From NCBI GenBank assembly GCA_022494885.1, contig JAGVSM010004502.1, positions 231,001 through 295,000 on the forward strand: a stretch of DNA of 64,000 nt, read 5' to 3'. The number at the start of each line of letters is the position of its first letter. Position 1 is the stretch's first letter. A program made the translations under genes and the position numbers. This document shows positions 22,503-33,080 of the stretch, in pieces. The DNA is from Micrasema longulum. Its lineage: Eukaryota; Arthropoda; Insecta; Trichoptera; Brachycentridae. A model generated the notes under the pieces. That model was not told the origin of the DNA. It did not search any database and was given only the letters and a program-made list of their open reading frames with translations.

Positions 22503-24510
22503 TAGGGTGATGCTTAAAAGACCCAAAAAAATTTTTTGTTTCTTTTCTCTTGATTCACCCTCCCGTTTTGTTCTACCTAATAAGAGAAACTTAAATTAAT
22601 TTTTTGAGATTTTTTGAGAAAAATTTAAAGGTCGCTACCGAAGATTAAAAAATCTAAAATTTTCCCAAAAAGTGATTATTTATAAAAAATTGTATTTATT
22701 ATATTTTTTATTTTTTTTTACATAATAAAAGCTAAAATGAGGTTATAAGGTCCATATATGTTACTTAAAGCTAATTTTGTATCATATATGTGTTACAATT
22801 TACTTTCGGGATGTGAACAAACAAGAGGAAAATTAGACAAAAAACACAGATTTTTATAAAATGTCTTTAACTGTCACAATTTTAAAAAAAACTTATTACA
22901 GAATTAATATAAGCTTATATTAGTTGTTTAGAGTCCTTAAAAAGATTTTGATGCACAATTAACACGTAAAAAACTCATTATGCAGACAGCAAAGTTGCTT
23001 TTTTGTAGTTCGGGAACTTTTGTCTGAAGGACTTCACAAGAAGCAAAATATACTGCTTCTGGTCTTCATCTAGGGTCAGTATTTTGTTGTACTCTTGGAT
23101 TAAGGACACCCCTCTCTCTGCTGTATCATTGACTACCTTAAATTTGGATACTATCTCCTTACTTTGAATATATTCCTTGTCTTTGATCCAGTCTTCAACT
23201 TTTTTCTTGAGGAAATCGGAGCTTAATCCGGTAATAGAAAAGAATCGTTTGGTGTTACTAGTGACAAAATCTTCTAGATTTTTATTACCAATGTTATCAA
23301 TGTCTACATTAATTCTTTTCGGGCAAAAATCAGCTCCTTCTTTCTTTAGAGCTTCCACCATTTTCTTCTTAGTTTCATTTCTCACTTTGTCGTCAAAAAA
23401 TGATAAGGCGATAAGTTCCTCTGAGACATACCATAAATGGCCACATACTTTATTTATTGCTTTTCTAGCTATGACAGGGTTTACATCCTCATACTTTTTT
23501 AAATCTTTGAGGAGTTCTAAGTCATTTCTTGGGGCTGAACAAGCGGATGGAGCTTGGAACCAATACTTTATATAGATTAAGACTGTAAAAATACAGATTT
23601 CTCGCAAACCTTTTTCCTCTTGTTTTGTTAGTCTGAATTGTTCTCGAAACAAGAACATTTTCAGAGAGTAGATAGACTTTGCCATCCAACGTGCTCGGTG
23701 CAGACCTGCAGGATTTTTGAATGACACGCCATTTTTTAGTTCTCCTCCCAAAAATACAATGCTTAGTTGCAAGAGTTCCTTGTAATCATCTCTGGGCTGA
23801 TATTCTGTCAATTGTTTCTTAGCAAAATTAATTATTTCATCTTTCACATCTTGGAGCTTTTCAATAGATTCTTCATCAGTTTCTAACGTCGCATACTCTT
23901 TTTTATTAATTAATTGCCAGTTTTTCTGAAATCTTTTGAATAATGAATTATCTGGTCCAGACGAAGGCCCAATTTCGTTTTGAACAACTGATTCCAGCAT
24001 AATTTCCATAATGTGATGCCTACATGCTAGCCAGAGCATTTCCTTATCCATTTTCTGCTCAAGTAGAATACAAGCCCCTTTTCGAGACCCGGTATTAGAT
24101 GTGGTTGTGTCAAAACTCATACTCATTACTTTATTGAGTAAACCCCATGAAAGGAGGTATTCATAAACTGCTGATGCAATTTTTTCACCTTCAGCAGACT
24201 CAAGTTTCGGAATGCAGAGAAGCTGATCCACCCCTTTACCAGAAACTAAAACTGGAAGTCGGTCAACAACTTCATGGCCTGTGAAATGTGAAAGTGTTTA
24301 GTGGGATAATAATTTTTTGTAATATAAAAAATTACCACAGAAAATTAAATTGAATTTTATCATTTTTTATTAAATTTAAAGCCTGGTAGCGACCCCTAAA
24401 ACTTAATGAAATCCAACAAAATTTTATTTAACTCCATTTTACATATGAGAGATCAAAATGGGAGGGTGAACCGTTGAATTTTTTAACTTTCATTTTTAAG
24501 CATCACCCTA
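22503..24510 (-). mobile_element. hAT-superfamily DNA transposon with perfect ends
   Basis: A perfect 17-bp terminal inverted repeat, TAGGGTGATGCTTAAAA, lies at 22503-22519 and, inverted, at 24494-24510. It is flanked on both sides by the identical octamer GTACACAG (22495-22502 and 24511-24518). That octamer fits the hAT target pattern nTnnnnAn. Further inverted blocks lie inside the ends: TTCACCCTCCCGTTTTG (22554) against its near-complement at 24454-24470, and GGTCGCTACC (22631) against GGTAGCGACC (24386). A transposase remnant runs on the minus strand. The 2-kb size, uninterrupted frame and exact target duplication point to a recent insertion. Confidence 0.95.
22978..24278 (-). pseudogene. 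hAT-like transposase, N-terminus missing
   Basis: An open frame of about 430 codons without stops. CFDTTT-like SFDTTTSNTG (one catalytic Asp) is followed 25 residues later by CRHHIMEIML, the Cys/His motif that follows this Asp in hAT transposases. The frame is longer than its best in-frame start: it begins right after a splice acceptor (TTTCACATTTCACAG, boundary at 24278/24279) with HEVVDRLPVLVSGKG. The first in-frame codon that could be a start, at 24231, is GTG, not ATG. Only 216 bp remain between the acceptor and the terminal repeat, and no upstream exon is in them. The N-terminal exon or exons, which should hold the DNA-binding finger and the first catalytic Asp, are therefore deleted. 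In-frame capture by a host exon remains possible because the acceptor is intact. Confidence 0.85.
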
Positions 24511-24859
24511 GTACACAGTAATACAAAATGAAATATTTATTTATTTATATATTAGAAAAATCACATAAGCCAAATTAGAAACAAATATTCCACTTAAACA
24601 CTGAGGATAAATCAAGCAAGGGAAGGAGTGCGGTATAGCGGAATATTTGAGAGGATCTATCGGTTCCTCTATAGGCAATGCCTGTTCTAAGGAACCGATA
24701 TGTTGCGGCAAAAAAAATGTACAGGGTTGTATTTGCAAAAGTATACACTGATATAAAGAGTATAAATGTAATATTAAGTATGTAAATAATAAAACAATAT
24801 GTACATAATATATAAATATGTAAATAACATATCGGTACCTACATACATTGGTACACGTG

Positions 24860-25107
24860 GGCCCCGATTACAATGGAAAGTTAACAGAGTTATCTTCGAC
24901 TGTCTATAAAGAAAAACCGATATTAAATGTGTGTACGAAAATGATTATATTTGCATGAACACATAAAGTATCTTCGTCGGTAACCTATAATTGAATATGT
25001 TTAGAAAAAAAAATAGTATGCATAGTCTGCTTTTCATACAGAAAACTCAATTTTATTTTGTAGATAAAATTGAAGATAAATGTTAAATTCCCATTGGAAT
25101 TGGGGCC
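24860..25107. mobile_element. Harbinger-like MITE, copy 1
   Basis: Starts GGCCCCGATTACAATGG and ends with CCATTGGAATTGGGGCC. It is flanked by GTG on both sides (24857-24859, 25108-25110), a 3-bp target duplication. The 248-bp length and GTTAACAGAGTTATCTTC subterminal block match the copy at 27395-27640. GG-starting ends and a 3-bp duplication suggest PIF/Harbinger, although the usual TWA target is absent. Confidence 0.75.
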
Positions 25108-25217
25108 GTGATGTGAGTCTAACAAATTACATTCAATGTTTTACAGTAAATAAACCAAATACAATTGGAGATATCAAAATTCAAATAAAAATGATAGAAA
25201 ATATTTATTTGTACATT

Positions 25218-25282
25218 GCCACCTACCGACTTTTTTACGTCTACCGGTTTCGAGACGTACCCGTATTTTCGTCAGGACACTA
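25218..25282 (-). ncRNA. degenerate hammerhead-ribozyme-like motif
   Basis: Minus-strand RNA reads GUGUC, CUGACGA, a 17-nt stem-loop, GAAA, CCGG, UA, then GACGU. CUGACGA and GAAA are the invariant hammerhead core. UA would be the cleavage dinucleotide. GUGUC pairs with GACGU as stem I (two wobbles). Stem III is the self-complementary CCGG, as in the minimal stem III of hammerheads carried by some retroelements, which act as dimers. Stem II is decayed: only ACG/CGU pairs cleanly, and the outer bases of AAAUACG no longer match CGUCUC. Likely an inactive relic. No protein surrounds it. Confidence 0.4.
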
Positions 25283-26142
25283 ATTACACTACATACAAAA
25301 TCCACTATACACCTTCACCATGGAAGTTGTACATTGTTACACGCTATTTTTACTCTAATCTCCCCCTGTCTCCGACCCAATGTTTTTCTTATGTCATTTT
25401 TATTCCAATATATATTTAGTTTATATAATTATACATACTTATGTAAGTATACAGAAAAGTGTTAAAAGTGTATCTTTACGATTGTTCATATCAACATGAT
25501 TGATTGATTGGATTATCTATATCCGTATTGTGTAAATGAACTAATGAACGCCATTTCGCGGTATTATGGTACAGTTACAGTATTAATCGGTTGCACAGTG
25601 CTAACTTTATGACATTTTGAAATCTGCGACCATATGGGGAACCTATAACCTATTACACGTTTTTTTTCAGTTTCAATGGTTATGTTGACAGTGTGTTGAA
25701 TAATCAACTAGTTTCCTTGTTTTCTTGACTGTGAATATTGTCTGAAGATCAAGTACAAGCTTAGTGTATGTACTCGTATGTATGTATGGACCACTAGCCA
25801 CACTTAATACATAATGGTTCACTGCTTAGCATTGAAAATTAAATACCACTTATTATATTATTTCTACGCAATTTTTTTTTACCTGCGACGCTACGTTTCC
25901 TGATTATATAAAATGGCGTGGGATTACAAAAACACAATTCTAAGCATCATTGACAATTCCAACAAACAAATATGTACCTACCCAATGTAATAAACCATAA
26001 TTATGTTTAAGTTAATATCCCATAAAATATTTTTATTTTAATAATCATGTGTAGGTCTTGCTTTGAGTTTTTAAATAAACAAATCAGTGGAAAGATGGCC
26101 AAGTTATGGTATGTTAGTCTATTCTAATTAATTTATTGATCT

Positions 26143-26335
26143 CGCTTCCTCTACATTAATACATCTTCTCACCCACGCGCGCCGATTATTCCGACTTTTG
26201 ACATGTCGATCTTCAAATATTTGTTGGATTTGGTCATGCCATGTGTTTTTCGGTCTTCTTTTATATCTGCATCCATCAACATTCGCACCGTAAATGTTTT
26301 TAGCCATCCTTTCGCTCTCCTGATTTCAATGTTAT
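26143..26335 (-). pseudogene. RTE-like LINE (family B) 3' fragment
   Basis: The minus-strand translation resembles the C-terminus of the 53.9-55.0 kb element: LKTFTVRMLMDADIKEDRKT, HGMTKSNKYLKIDMSKVGII, then an N-V-E-E-A-R-like end. It is the oldest of the three family B copies seen, with many substitutions. Confidence 0.7.
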
Positions 26336-26895
26336 TCTTCCAAGAATTAATCTCTACAGAGAAGCAATTCAAAGTTAATTTGGACCTTTGCGTTTCAGTG
26401 TTCAACATACCTACCAAAACTGAACAGAAACGATTGTCGTCTACACTACATTGTACATGAACAATATAATAATATCAGACCATTTTCGTTTTGAAATTGA
26501 ATGAATATATTTTGCCGAAATATATCATTTCCCCTTTCGACTTATTCCACTTTCAAAATAAACGGCTCATTTATAATGTTTTTTTTAACTCCTTTTTAAA
26601 TACATACAAAGTCATTACATTATCATTTTGCATTCAGATTTCGTCATTGCTAATAAAGTATGAGTTGACTACAGTAATTACCTGTTAGAGATTCCAGTTC
26701 TTGACGTAGTAGAGATGCTATTTATTCGTCATTTCACATTTAAGTGTTACAAAAAAGACACTCGAAGCGAACGATATGCAAAATGACGCCATTGAAATGT
26801 TACAAAGTTCACAATTCCCCGAATGGTCGAGATGATAATTTTCGCCAATATTGGATATTGAAGGATGTCACCACGTCACTCAGGGGCGTCTCATC

Positions 26896-27008
26896 CTGGG
26901 TGGTATTCCGAACCGCTCTCGCGGCCTTTGTCTCGTGTATTTTGTATGTAAGTACGCGAGATAAATGGTTTTTCTACGGCCGCGAGATCGTTCGGAATAC
27001 CAGCCCTG
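26896..27008. mobile_element. miniature inverted-repeat element, about 113 bp
   Basis: TGGTATTCCGAAC and CTCGCGGCC in the left arm (26900-26926) are mirrored by GGCCGCGAG and GTTCGGAATACCA in the right arm (about 26980-27005), with one indel and one or two mismatches in 26 bp. A roughly 50-nt loop separates them. The ends CTGGG and CCCTG are near-complementary. It could be a tiny MITE or a hairpin transcript. Confidence 0.55.
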
Positions 27009-27224
27009 TACCTATTAGTATTATCTTTAATGTATGTATTATACACGGTGTTCATAACATCTCTGCCTTAAGTCATGTCTATTTTCAAAGCCTCGCGAAA
27101 AAATGAGACCACTCTCATTGTTCGAAATTATTTGTATCCATTTTCTCACTCGGGGTCGACGAACTAACCGACCAAAACGAACTGGTTGACAAAGTACTAT
27201 GTAATTGGCAGTTATTTCAACCGA

Positions 27225-27365
27225 GATTTTACCTGGAGAGCCATTGCCCGGTTTGAGTGATCACTTTGCACCCTGTGTAATATTCACTGGTCTGTCTGTG
27301 TTTAAACATCCATATTTATTTATTTTTTCCTTCTGTTGATTTTTGTGAAGTAAACGAGCGTATAA
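27225..27365 (+). repeat. dispersed repeat family R4, copy 1
   Basis: GGTTTGAGTGATCACTTTGC and CTGTTGATTTTTGTGAAGTAAACGAGC match blocks at 44275-44490. The GGTTTGAGTGGCC...TTACACACTG block also occurs at 46430-46620 and 52640-52735. Class unknown. Confidence 0.45.
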
Positions 27366-27374
27366 TTAAATTCA

Positions 27375-27740
27375 TAGTCCATGAACTGGCACCTGGTCCC
27401 CGATTACAATAAGAAATTAATAGAGTTTTCTTTAACTGTATAAAGTAAGAGCGAATTTCCTGCCTAAAAACAAAATCATTTGATATTATATCTTCAATTA
27501 CAGGTTACTGACGAAAATACCTTTTTAATAATTTTAATAATTTTAATATTTTTTATCAAAATATACACATTTTCTTATAGAAAATTCAACTTTATGTACA
27601 GTTAAATATGAATTTGTTAACTTCCTATTGTAACCGGGTCCCTAAATCATCTTGCTTTCATGTAACAAAAAATAATCGGTATTCGCTGCTGTTGTTGTAT
27701 CAATGAAGTGCCCTATTCACTATTAAATGCGGATAAGGTC
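27375..27740 (+). mobile_element. SINE-1 copy interrupted by a MITE
   Basis: TTCATAGTCCATGAACTGGCACCT at 27371-27394 is the middle of SINE-1. The remainder resumes at 27641 with CCTAAATCATCTTGCTTTCATG and ends near GCGGATAAGGTCATTATGATGA (27740). The MITE at 27395-27640 sits between, duplicating CCT. The SINE head is missing. Confidence 0.75.
27395..27640. mobile_element. Harbinger-like MITE, copy 2, nested in SINE-1
   Basis: Starts GGTCCCCGATTACAAT and ends ATTGTAACCGGGTC, flanked by CCT on both sides (27392-27394, 27641-27643). Same family and nearly the same length (246 bp) as 24860-25107. Because SINE-1 continues on both sides, the boundaries and the relative age are clear. Confidence 0.8.
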
Positions 27741-28389
27741 ATTATGATGACGAATTAACAGAAATGTTTCAATAAAATCCACCCTTAAATACATAAGCAG
27801 AATTAAATCCATTATACTATTGGAAACATTCGTTTATCGTTAAATAATAAGTTGAAATATTTCGTTACATAAAACAGGTCTAGACCGATCTTAGAAGTTT
27901 AAGGATATTTATTTTTTAACTTATACATAGTTATAACTTTAATGAATTTTATTCATGAAGGCTAACCGAAGTTATTAAATGCTGAGACCGCCATAAGAAA
28001 ACTATTATTTATATTATTTTTTGTACATCAGTTATTTCTGTATTGTTTTTTTATTTTTTTTTTGTTTATTTGGTGTAATTAGCTATACACTATTACGCCC
28101 CTTTACCGGAATTAAAAGTATTATAATGAATGAAATATTACATAATTAAATGAACCCAATTACAGAATTTCTCGTAATTAACACAGTTCAATAATGTAAA
28201 TTACAAACAATATCTTCCAACAAACTATAAATAGACAGGGCAAATAATTGAAGCAAGTAAATAAATGTTAAATACTGAATTCGTTTACTTGTTTGGTAAT
28301 GAAACTGATTTATATGGGAAAATTTTAGCATCGTCTACATAATATATTATTTTGTCATAAAAACAATCAATTACATACCTAAATATAAA
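27741..28389. other. no gene seen
   Basis: AT-rich DNA up to the 5' truncation point of the LINE. No coding sequence or repeat recognised. Confidence 0.35.
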
Positions 28390-28396
28390 TAATGAA

Positions 28397-28786
28397 ATGA
28401 AATTAAATGATTCTGACATACTTTCATGCTTTAGGGTGTCTAAATCAAACAAAAGTAGTGATAGACCTCGTTCAGTCATCGTAAAGCTATCTAGCACTAA
28501 ATGTAGGGACGCCCTGCTTGGTGGTGTTATGAAGTTTAACCGGGAAAACCCAGGAGATAAAATAAATACTTCGCACGTTGGAATTGGAGGAACAAAATTT
28601 CCTATATATATTAGTGAACATCTTTCTCCTTCAAACAAAACCCTCCACGCAGCTACGAGGATTAAAGCAAAGGAGAAAAAAATCAAATATGTGTGGACAC
28701 GAAACGGTCGTATTTTTGTTCGACGGAATGATACATCTCCAGCTATTTTAATTAAGAGTTTAGATTGTCTAAATACTATTAGTTAA
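28397..28786 (+). pseudogene. LINE ORF1, C-terminal FP-like domain
   Basis: 129 codons open to the stop at 28786. PRSVIVKLSSTKCRDAL, PIYISEHLSPSN, and KYVWTRNGRIFVRRND follow the order of the C-terminal domain shared by baculovirus-FP-like proteins and LINE ORF1 proteins. It binds nucleic acid in the retroelement particle, by analogy with other ORF1 proteins. The N-terminal half is lost to 5' truncation, so the Met at 28397 is not the true start. ORF2 begins about 80 bp downstream. Confidence 0.75.
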
Positions 28787-28867
28787 TTTATAGGTGATTT
28801 CTCTTCTTATTTCTTATGCAACAAATGTACATGAAATTGAAAAAATACAATTCTTTTCACTTCGTTA

Positions 28868-31746
28868 AATATATATTATCAAAATACAAGAGGCATGAAG
28901 ACCAAAACCGAAAATTTTCATCAAGTGGTTTTAAATAATAACTATGACATAATCTGCTTGACGGAAACTTGGCTTAACTCAACAATATTTAGTGAAGAAA
29001 TATTTGACCGGCGATATGCTGTCTTCAGAAGAGATCGCGAAACATCAAGTTCTACTTCAAGGCAAGGTGGAGGAGTTTTGATAGCAGTCTCGAAAAAACT
29101 AGTGTCCAATAGAAATAAAACATTTGAAAGTGAAAATGAAGACATTTGGGTGGAAATCAAATCGAATATTACTTCAAACTTTAGTATTTATCTTTGTGTA
29201 GCATATATTCCTCCAAATTTAAATATCTCTAACTATAATAGCTGCTTTCAAAAGCTTCAGTACAGATGTCTTCAACGTAAATCAAATTCACAATGCATCA
29301 TTCTAGGCGATTTTAACATACCTGAAATTAAATGGGTATCAGATGCTTCAGGTAATAATAATTTTCTCTGTCCTACAAATTATACTAGCCCAAAATCATT
29401 AATTTTGGTTGAATTTGCATGTATCTGTAACGTTTATCAATTTAATTATCAATGCAATCATAATGGTCGAATATTGGATCTAGTTTTCTCTGATAAAAAT
29501 AATTTAAAAGTTTTTCCAGTCGACGGTCTTGTAGCAATTGATCAGCATCATCCAGCAATCGAAATTTCATTTGAGATTGAGAATACTCAATTATTGAATG
29601 AAAATTGCGAAACTTTCAAATACAACTTTAAAAAATGTAATTACGAACTCTGCCGTCAAGACATATCATCTGAAGACTGGAAGATGAAGTTTGGAGAACA
29701 TAATACAAATGATATGGTCTTGATTTTCTACAACATTTTATGGGAAATAATAAATAGACATGCCCCATTTAAAAATAGTAAATCAAATTGTAATTATCCA
29801 CAATGGTTTAGTAAACCATTAATTAAGGTTTTAAAAGAAAAACATAAAATGCGGACGAGGGCGAAAAAATACAATAATCCACTGGATTATGAGGCATTCT
29901 CCATCCTAAGAAAAAGATCCAAAGCTTTGCAAAAGAAATGCTATAGAACTTATATTAAATCTGTTGAGGAAGGCTTAGTAGACAATATGAAGGTATTCTG
30001 GTCATTTTCTAAAACACAGCGTGCTACTAACTGTATTCCAAAAGTTATGATATATGAAAATGAACGCGCCAGTGATGGAATTGCCGTAGCTGAAATGTTC
30101 TCGAATTATTTTGCCTCTGTTTTCAGTAAATCAAACATTGTTCAGAATGTATCAAATACATCCAAAGTATCAAATGATAGATACTACCAATTTAACCTAT
30201 CTGATTTAAAAATTAACGAAGATGTAATCAAAATTTCTCTAAAAAATTTGGATATTAATAAGGGTCCAGGGCCTGACCAGATACCAAGTATGTTTTTAAA
30301 AAACTGCAGTAATGAATTAAGCAAACCATTGTACATGATATTTAATAAATCTCTTAATGAATGTATTTTTCCTGATCTGTGGAAGATTGCTAATGTGACC
30401 CCCCATCCATAAATCTGGGGATAAATCGTCTGTCACGAATTACAGACCTATTTGTATTCTTTCATGTTTTGCCAAAGTTTTTGAATCGTTAATCTATAAA
30501 GTTGTTCTGGAATATGTTAAGCCATTAATTTGTCCCAAACAACACGGTTTTCTTCCTAAAAGATCTATTAATTCTAACCTTCTGGAATATTGTGACTATA
30601 TTTGTTCATCATTTAATAAAAAATGTCAGGTGGATGCTGTGTATACAGATTTCCAGAAGACCTTTGATAAAGTTAACCACCATATATTGATACAAAAGTT
30701 GGAAGCAATCGGTATACATGGCGATCTTCTAAATTGGATGATATCTTATTTGAAAAATAGAACCCAAATTGTATGCATAAATAAATTTGAATCATCACCT
30801 TTAACTGTAACATCTGGTGTGCCGCAGGGCTCTAATCTTGGACCATTATTATTTTTAATTTTTATAAACGATCTTGGCTCCCTGTTAGAGTGTAATTATC
30901 TTTTCTATGCTGATGACTTGAAAATATTTCGTAAAATTGAATCAACAGATGATCACGCAATGCTTCAAAAAGATCTTGATTCCTTAAGTGAATGGTGTAA
31001 ACTGAATGATATGCACCTTAATGTTAAAAAAATGCTATCAAATAACGTTTACAAGAAAAAGAACTCAAAACTGTTTTACTTATAGCATTAATAATATTGA
31101 CCTCAACTCAGTAAGCACAATCCGAGATCTTGGAATCACATTTGACTCACGTTTAACTTTTTCCAATCATTTCAATATTGTTAAAGAGAAATCTTTACAA
31201 ATGCTGGGCTTCATACACAGAATATCCAAGCCATTTAGAAATGCAGCATCAATAATTTGTTTGTATAATTCTCTTGTACGTAGCAAGTTGGAATTTGGAA
31301 GTATTGTTTGGTCACCTCATTATGTGATTTATAAAAATATAATTGAAACTGTACAGAAAAAATTTCTTCGTTCTTTGTCGTTTAAGTGTAACATGGGCAG
31401 AATACTTCAATGTTATGAAGAGCGCTTGGAGTATTTTAAAATTGAAAAGTTAGAAACTAGGAGACAAATTATAGATATGATGTACTTGTATAATATAATT
31501 CACAATAATGTTGATTCAGTGTTTTGTGTTCAAAGTGTGTCATTGTACGTTCCCCGTAGGCGCCTTAGATCACCTAATACATTTTACCTTCCAATTTTTA
31601 CAAACAATATGGCACATTTTAACCCTCTTGCAAGTATGTTAAGACTCTATAACAAAATGGAAAAAAAAGTTAACATTGACATTTATCATGATAGAGCAAA
31701 TAGTTATAAAAAAAACATTACTATGTATCTTAGATCAAATGCCTAA
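28868..31746 (+). pseudogene. LINE ORF2: endonuclease and reverse transcriptase, frameshifted
   Basis: The endonuclease domain shows YYQNTRGMKTK, CLTETWLN, GGVLIAV, CVAYIPP and ILGDFNIPEIKW (the catalytic Asp/Asn), ending with DQHHPAIEI where SDHHP is usual. The reverse transcriptase shows NKGPGPDQIPSMFLK, VYTDFQKTFDKVNH (motif A), SGVPQGSNLGPLLFLIFIND (motif B) and FYADDLKIF (catalytic YADD, near 30905). Two single-base insertions break the frame, one in a run of six C at 30399-30404 and one in a run of seven A at 31026-31032. Reading continues in another frame after each, finally to the stop at 31746. No in-frame nonsense codon is seen elsewhere. The encoded enzyme would nick DNA and prime reverse transcription. 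Confidence 0.9.
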
Positions 31747-32465
31747 TCCTTAGTTTTGTGTATGTAAATTAATTTTAGTCTTTTTTATTATATCTTATAT
31801 GTTTTTAATTTCTCTTTTCTTTTCTTTAAAAAAAAAAAAATCTTTCTTTATTTTTACCTTTCACTAAACTTAATCTTTACCATTACTTAAATTGAATTTA
31901 CACTCTTATTTTATATAATTTATGAAAGATGTTGAAGTTCTATAATTGAGAATATATGTAAAGAACGTTAGTTATGCTCACTTAAAAAATGTATGTATTG
32001 TATGTATTCTTGTTGAACTTCCAAATAAATTAAAAAAAAAAAAAAAAAAAAATATGATGATAAAAATGTTTAGACAATTGGATGAATGTAAATTTGAAAA
32101 CGAGTATCTATTGCAACAAATATTTTATGCACAAATACGGCCGCATAACATAACAAGGATCATTGTTAAAATATCTGCTAAATAAAATTTATCCGAATGA
32201 AATGAAAACGATATTTTACTATAAAATCTCTGGAAAAATTGCATGTTATATAAAGTGTTTAAATTTGACAGATGACAGATCGCGCCTTACCACGATGGAC
32301 CCAGGCATAAGAGTGGAATAAGTAACCATAGTTGCTATCACAGCTTTATATTGGTATAAATTTATACGAGGTTTAAGAATATTTACTATCCCATCCTTAT
32401 TCTACCACTATGCCTAGGCAAAATTTCATAATTGGTCTATGAATAAGGCCCTACATGTCTTTTAT

Positions 32466-32580
32466 CAATATAATTATTCTGGATAACGTATACAGCGCCA
32501 TTTTCGTAATATAATCCCTCGAGGGTGCTTTACAAAGTGATTCATAAAAATGTTTTTTTTGTAATATGGATAACTTATAC
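32466..32580 (-). mobile_element. LINE 3'-end fragment of the 42.8-43.6 kb family
   Basis: GGATAACGTATACAGCGCCATTTTCGTAATATAATCCCTCGAGGGTGCTTTACA matches, as an inverted 3' tail, the blocks at 42783-42840. A second GGATAACTTATACAGCGC follows at 32566. Only the tail is present. Confidence 0.65.
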
Positions 32581-32589
32581 AGCGCATCC

Positions 32590-32800
32590 GAGATTCCAAT
32601 TAGTCGAGGCTTTGGAAAAAATCATTAAGGCCCCTTCGGGGCTGATTATATTAGGCCCGATGGGCTGAATTAACTAGCATGTAATAGTCAGTTCAGCGAT
32701 AGCTGACTGTTATTATTTTTAATTACAGATTCTTCGCTGTTCAATGCTAATCGCTTACTAATCAAACTTTTTGTTTAGAAAATTTTGTGCGGTTTCGGTA
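32590..32800. repeat. dispersed repeat family R3, copy 2
   Basis: AGTCGAGGCTTTGG, the palindrome AGGCCCCTTCGGGGCT at 32629, AACTAGCATGTAATAGTCAG, GCGATAGCTGACTGTTATT and a GCTAATCG block match copy 1 at 5822-6190. Confidence 0.5.
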
Positions 32801-32854
32801 GCATTATTCTGAGTGTCTGATTATTATTATTGTTTTTTTTTAGTTTTTTTTACG

Positions 32855-32945
32855 TTCTTACGATTTACACAAACATTTCAATTTTGGGGGTCATAAATAA
32901 CTCACTATTAGAAAATAGGAACCGCGTTGTGGTAGAGCGTTAAGT
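32855..32945 (-). mobile_element. SINE-2 3' fragment
   Basis: AATAACTCACTATTAGAAAATAGGAA and the flanking ACGTTCTTACGATTTACACAAA match the 3' part of SINE-2 as in 16620-16720. The tRNA-like head is replaced by unrelated sequence after 32942. Confidence 0.55.
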
Positions 32946-32984
32946 CTAGCCTTTCCTTTATCCTGCGGAAATACAAAACATCAG

Positions 32985-33080
32985 ATGCAGTCCGTTAATT
33001 CAATTTTACAGTGCCCGAGGTTCTAATTAATCAATTAAGGCCTGAAGGGCCGAATATCCTAGCACCTGTTGCCTGCTAGT
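32985..33080. repeat. dispersed repeat family R3, fragment
   Basis: CAGTGCCCGAGGTTCTAATTAATCAA, AAGGCCTGAAGGGCCGAAT and a CCTAGCACCTGTTGCCTGCTAGTC block parallel the palindrome region of the other R3 copies, with substitutions. Short and diverged. Confidence 0.35.

Larger units (their letters stand above)
28390..32052 (+). mobile_element. CR1/jockey-group LINE, 5'-truncated, with poly(A)
   Basis: A non-LTR retrotransposon with the 3' part of ORF1, a complete-length but broken ORF2 (endonuclease then reverse transcriptase), a 300-bp 3' untranslated region and a 21-A tail at 32032-32052. An internal A-run lies at 31828-31839. The 5' limit is inferred from where ORF1 similarity starts; I could not find a convincing target duplication. 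ORF1 has an FP-protein-type C-terminal domain, as in CR1-superfamily and related insect LINEs. The exact clade is uncertain. Only two frame breaks suggest a fairly young insertion. Confidence 0.9.

Noticed and set aside
23177..23575. 132-codon plus-strand frame
   Set aside because: Antisense to the hAT transposase frame, no family resemblance.
26744..27106. 120-codon plus-strand frame
   Set aside because: It runs through the inverted-repeat element at 26896-27008 and shows no domain; chance frame.
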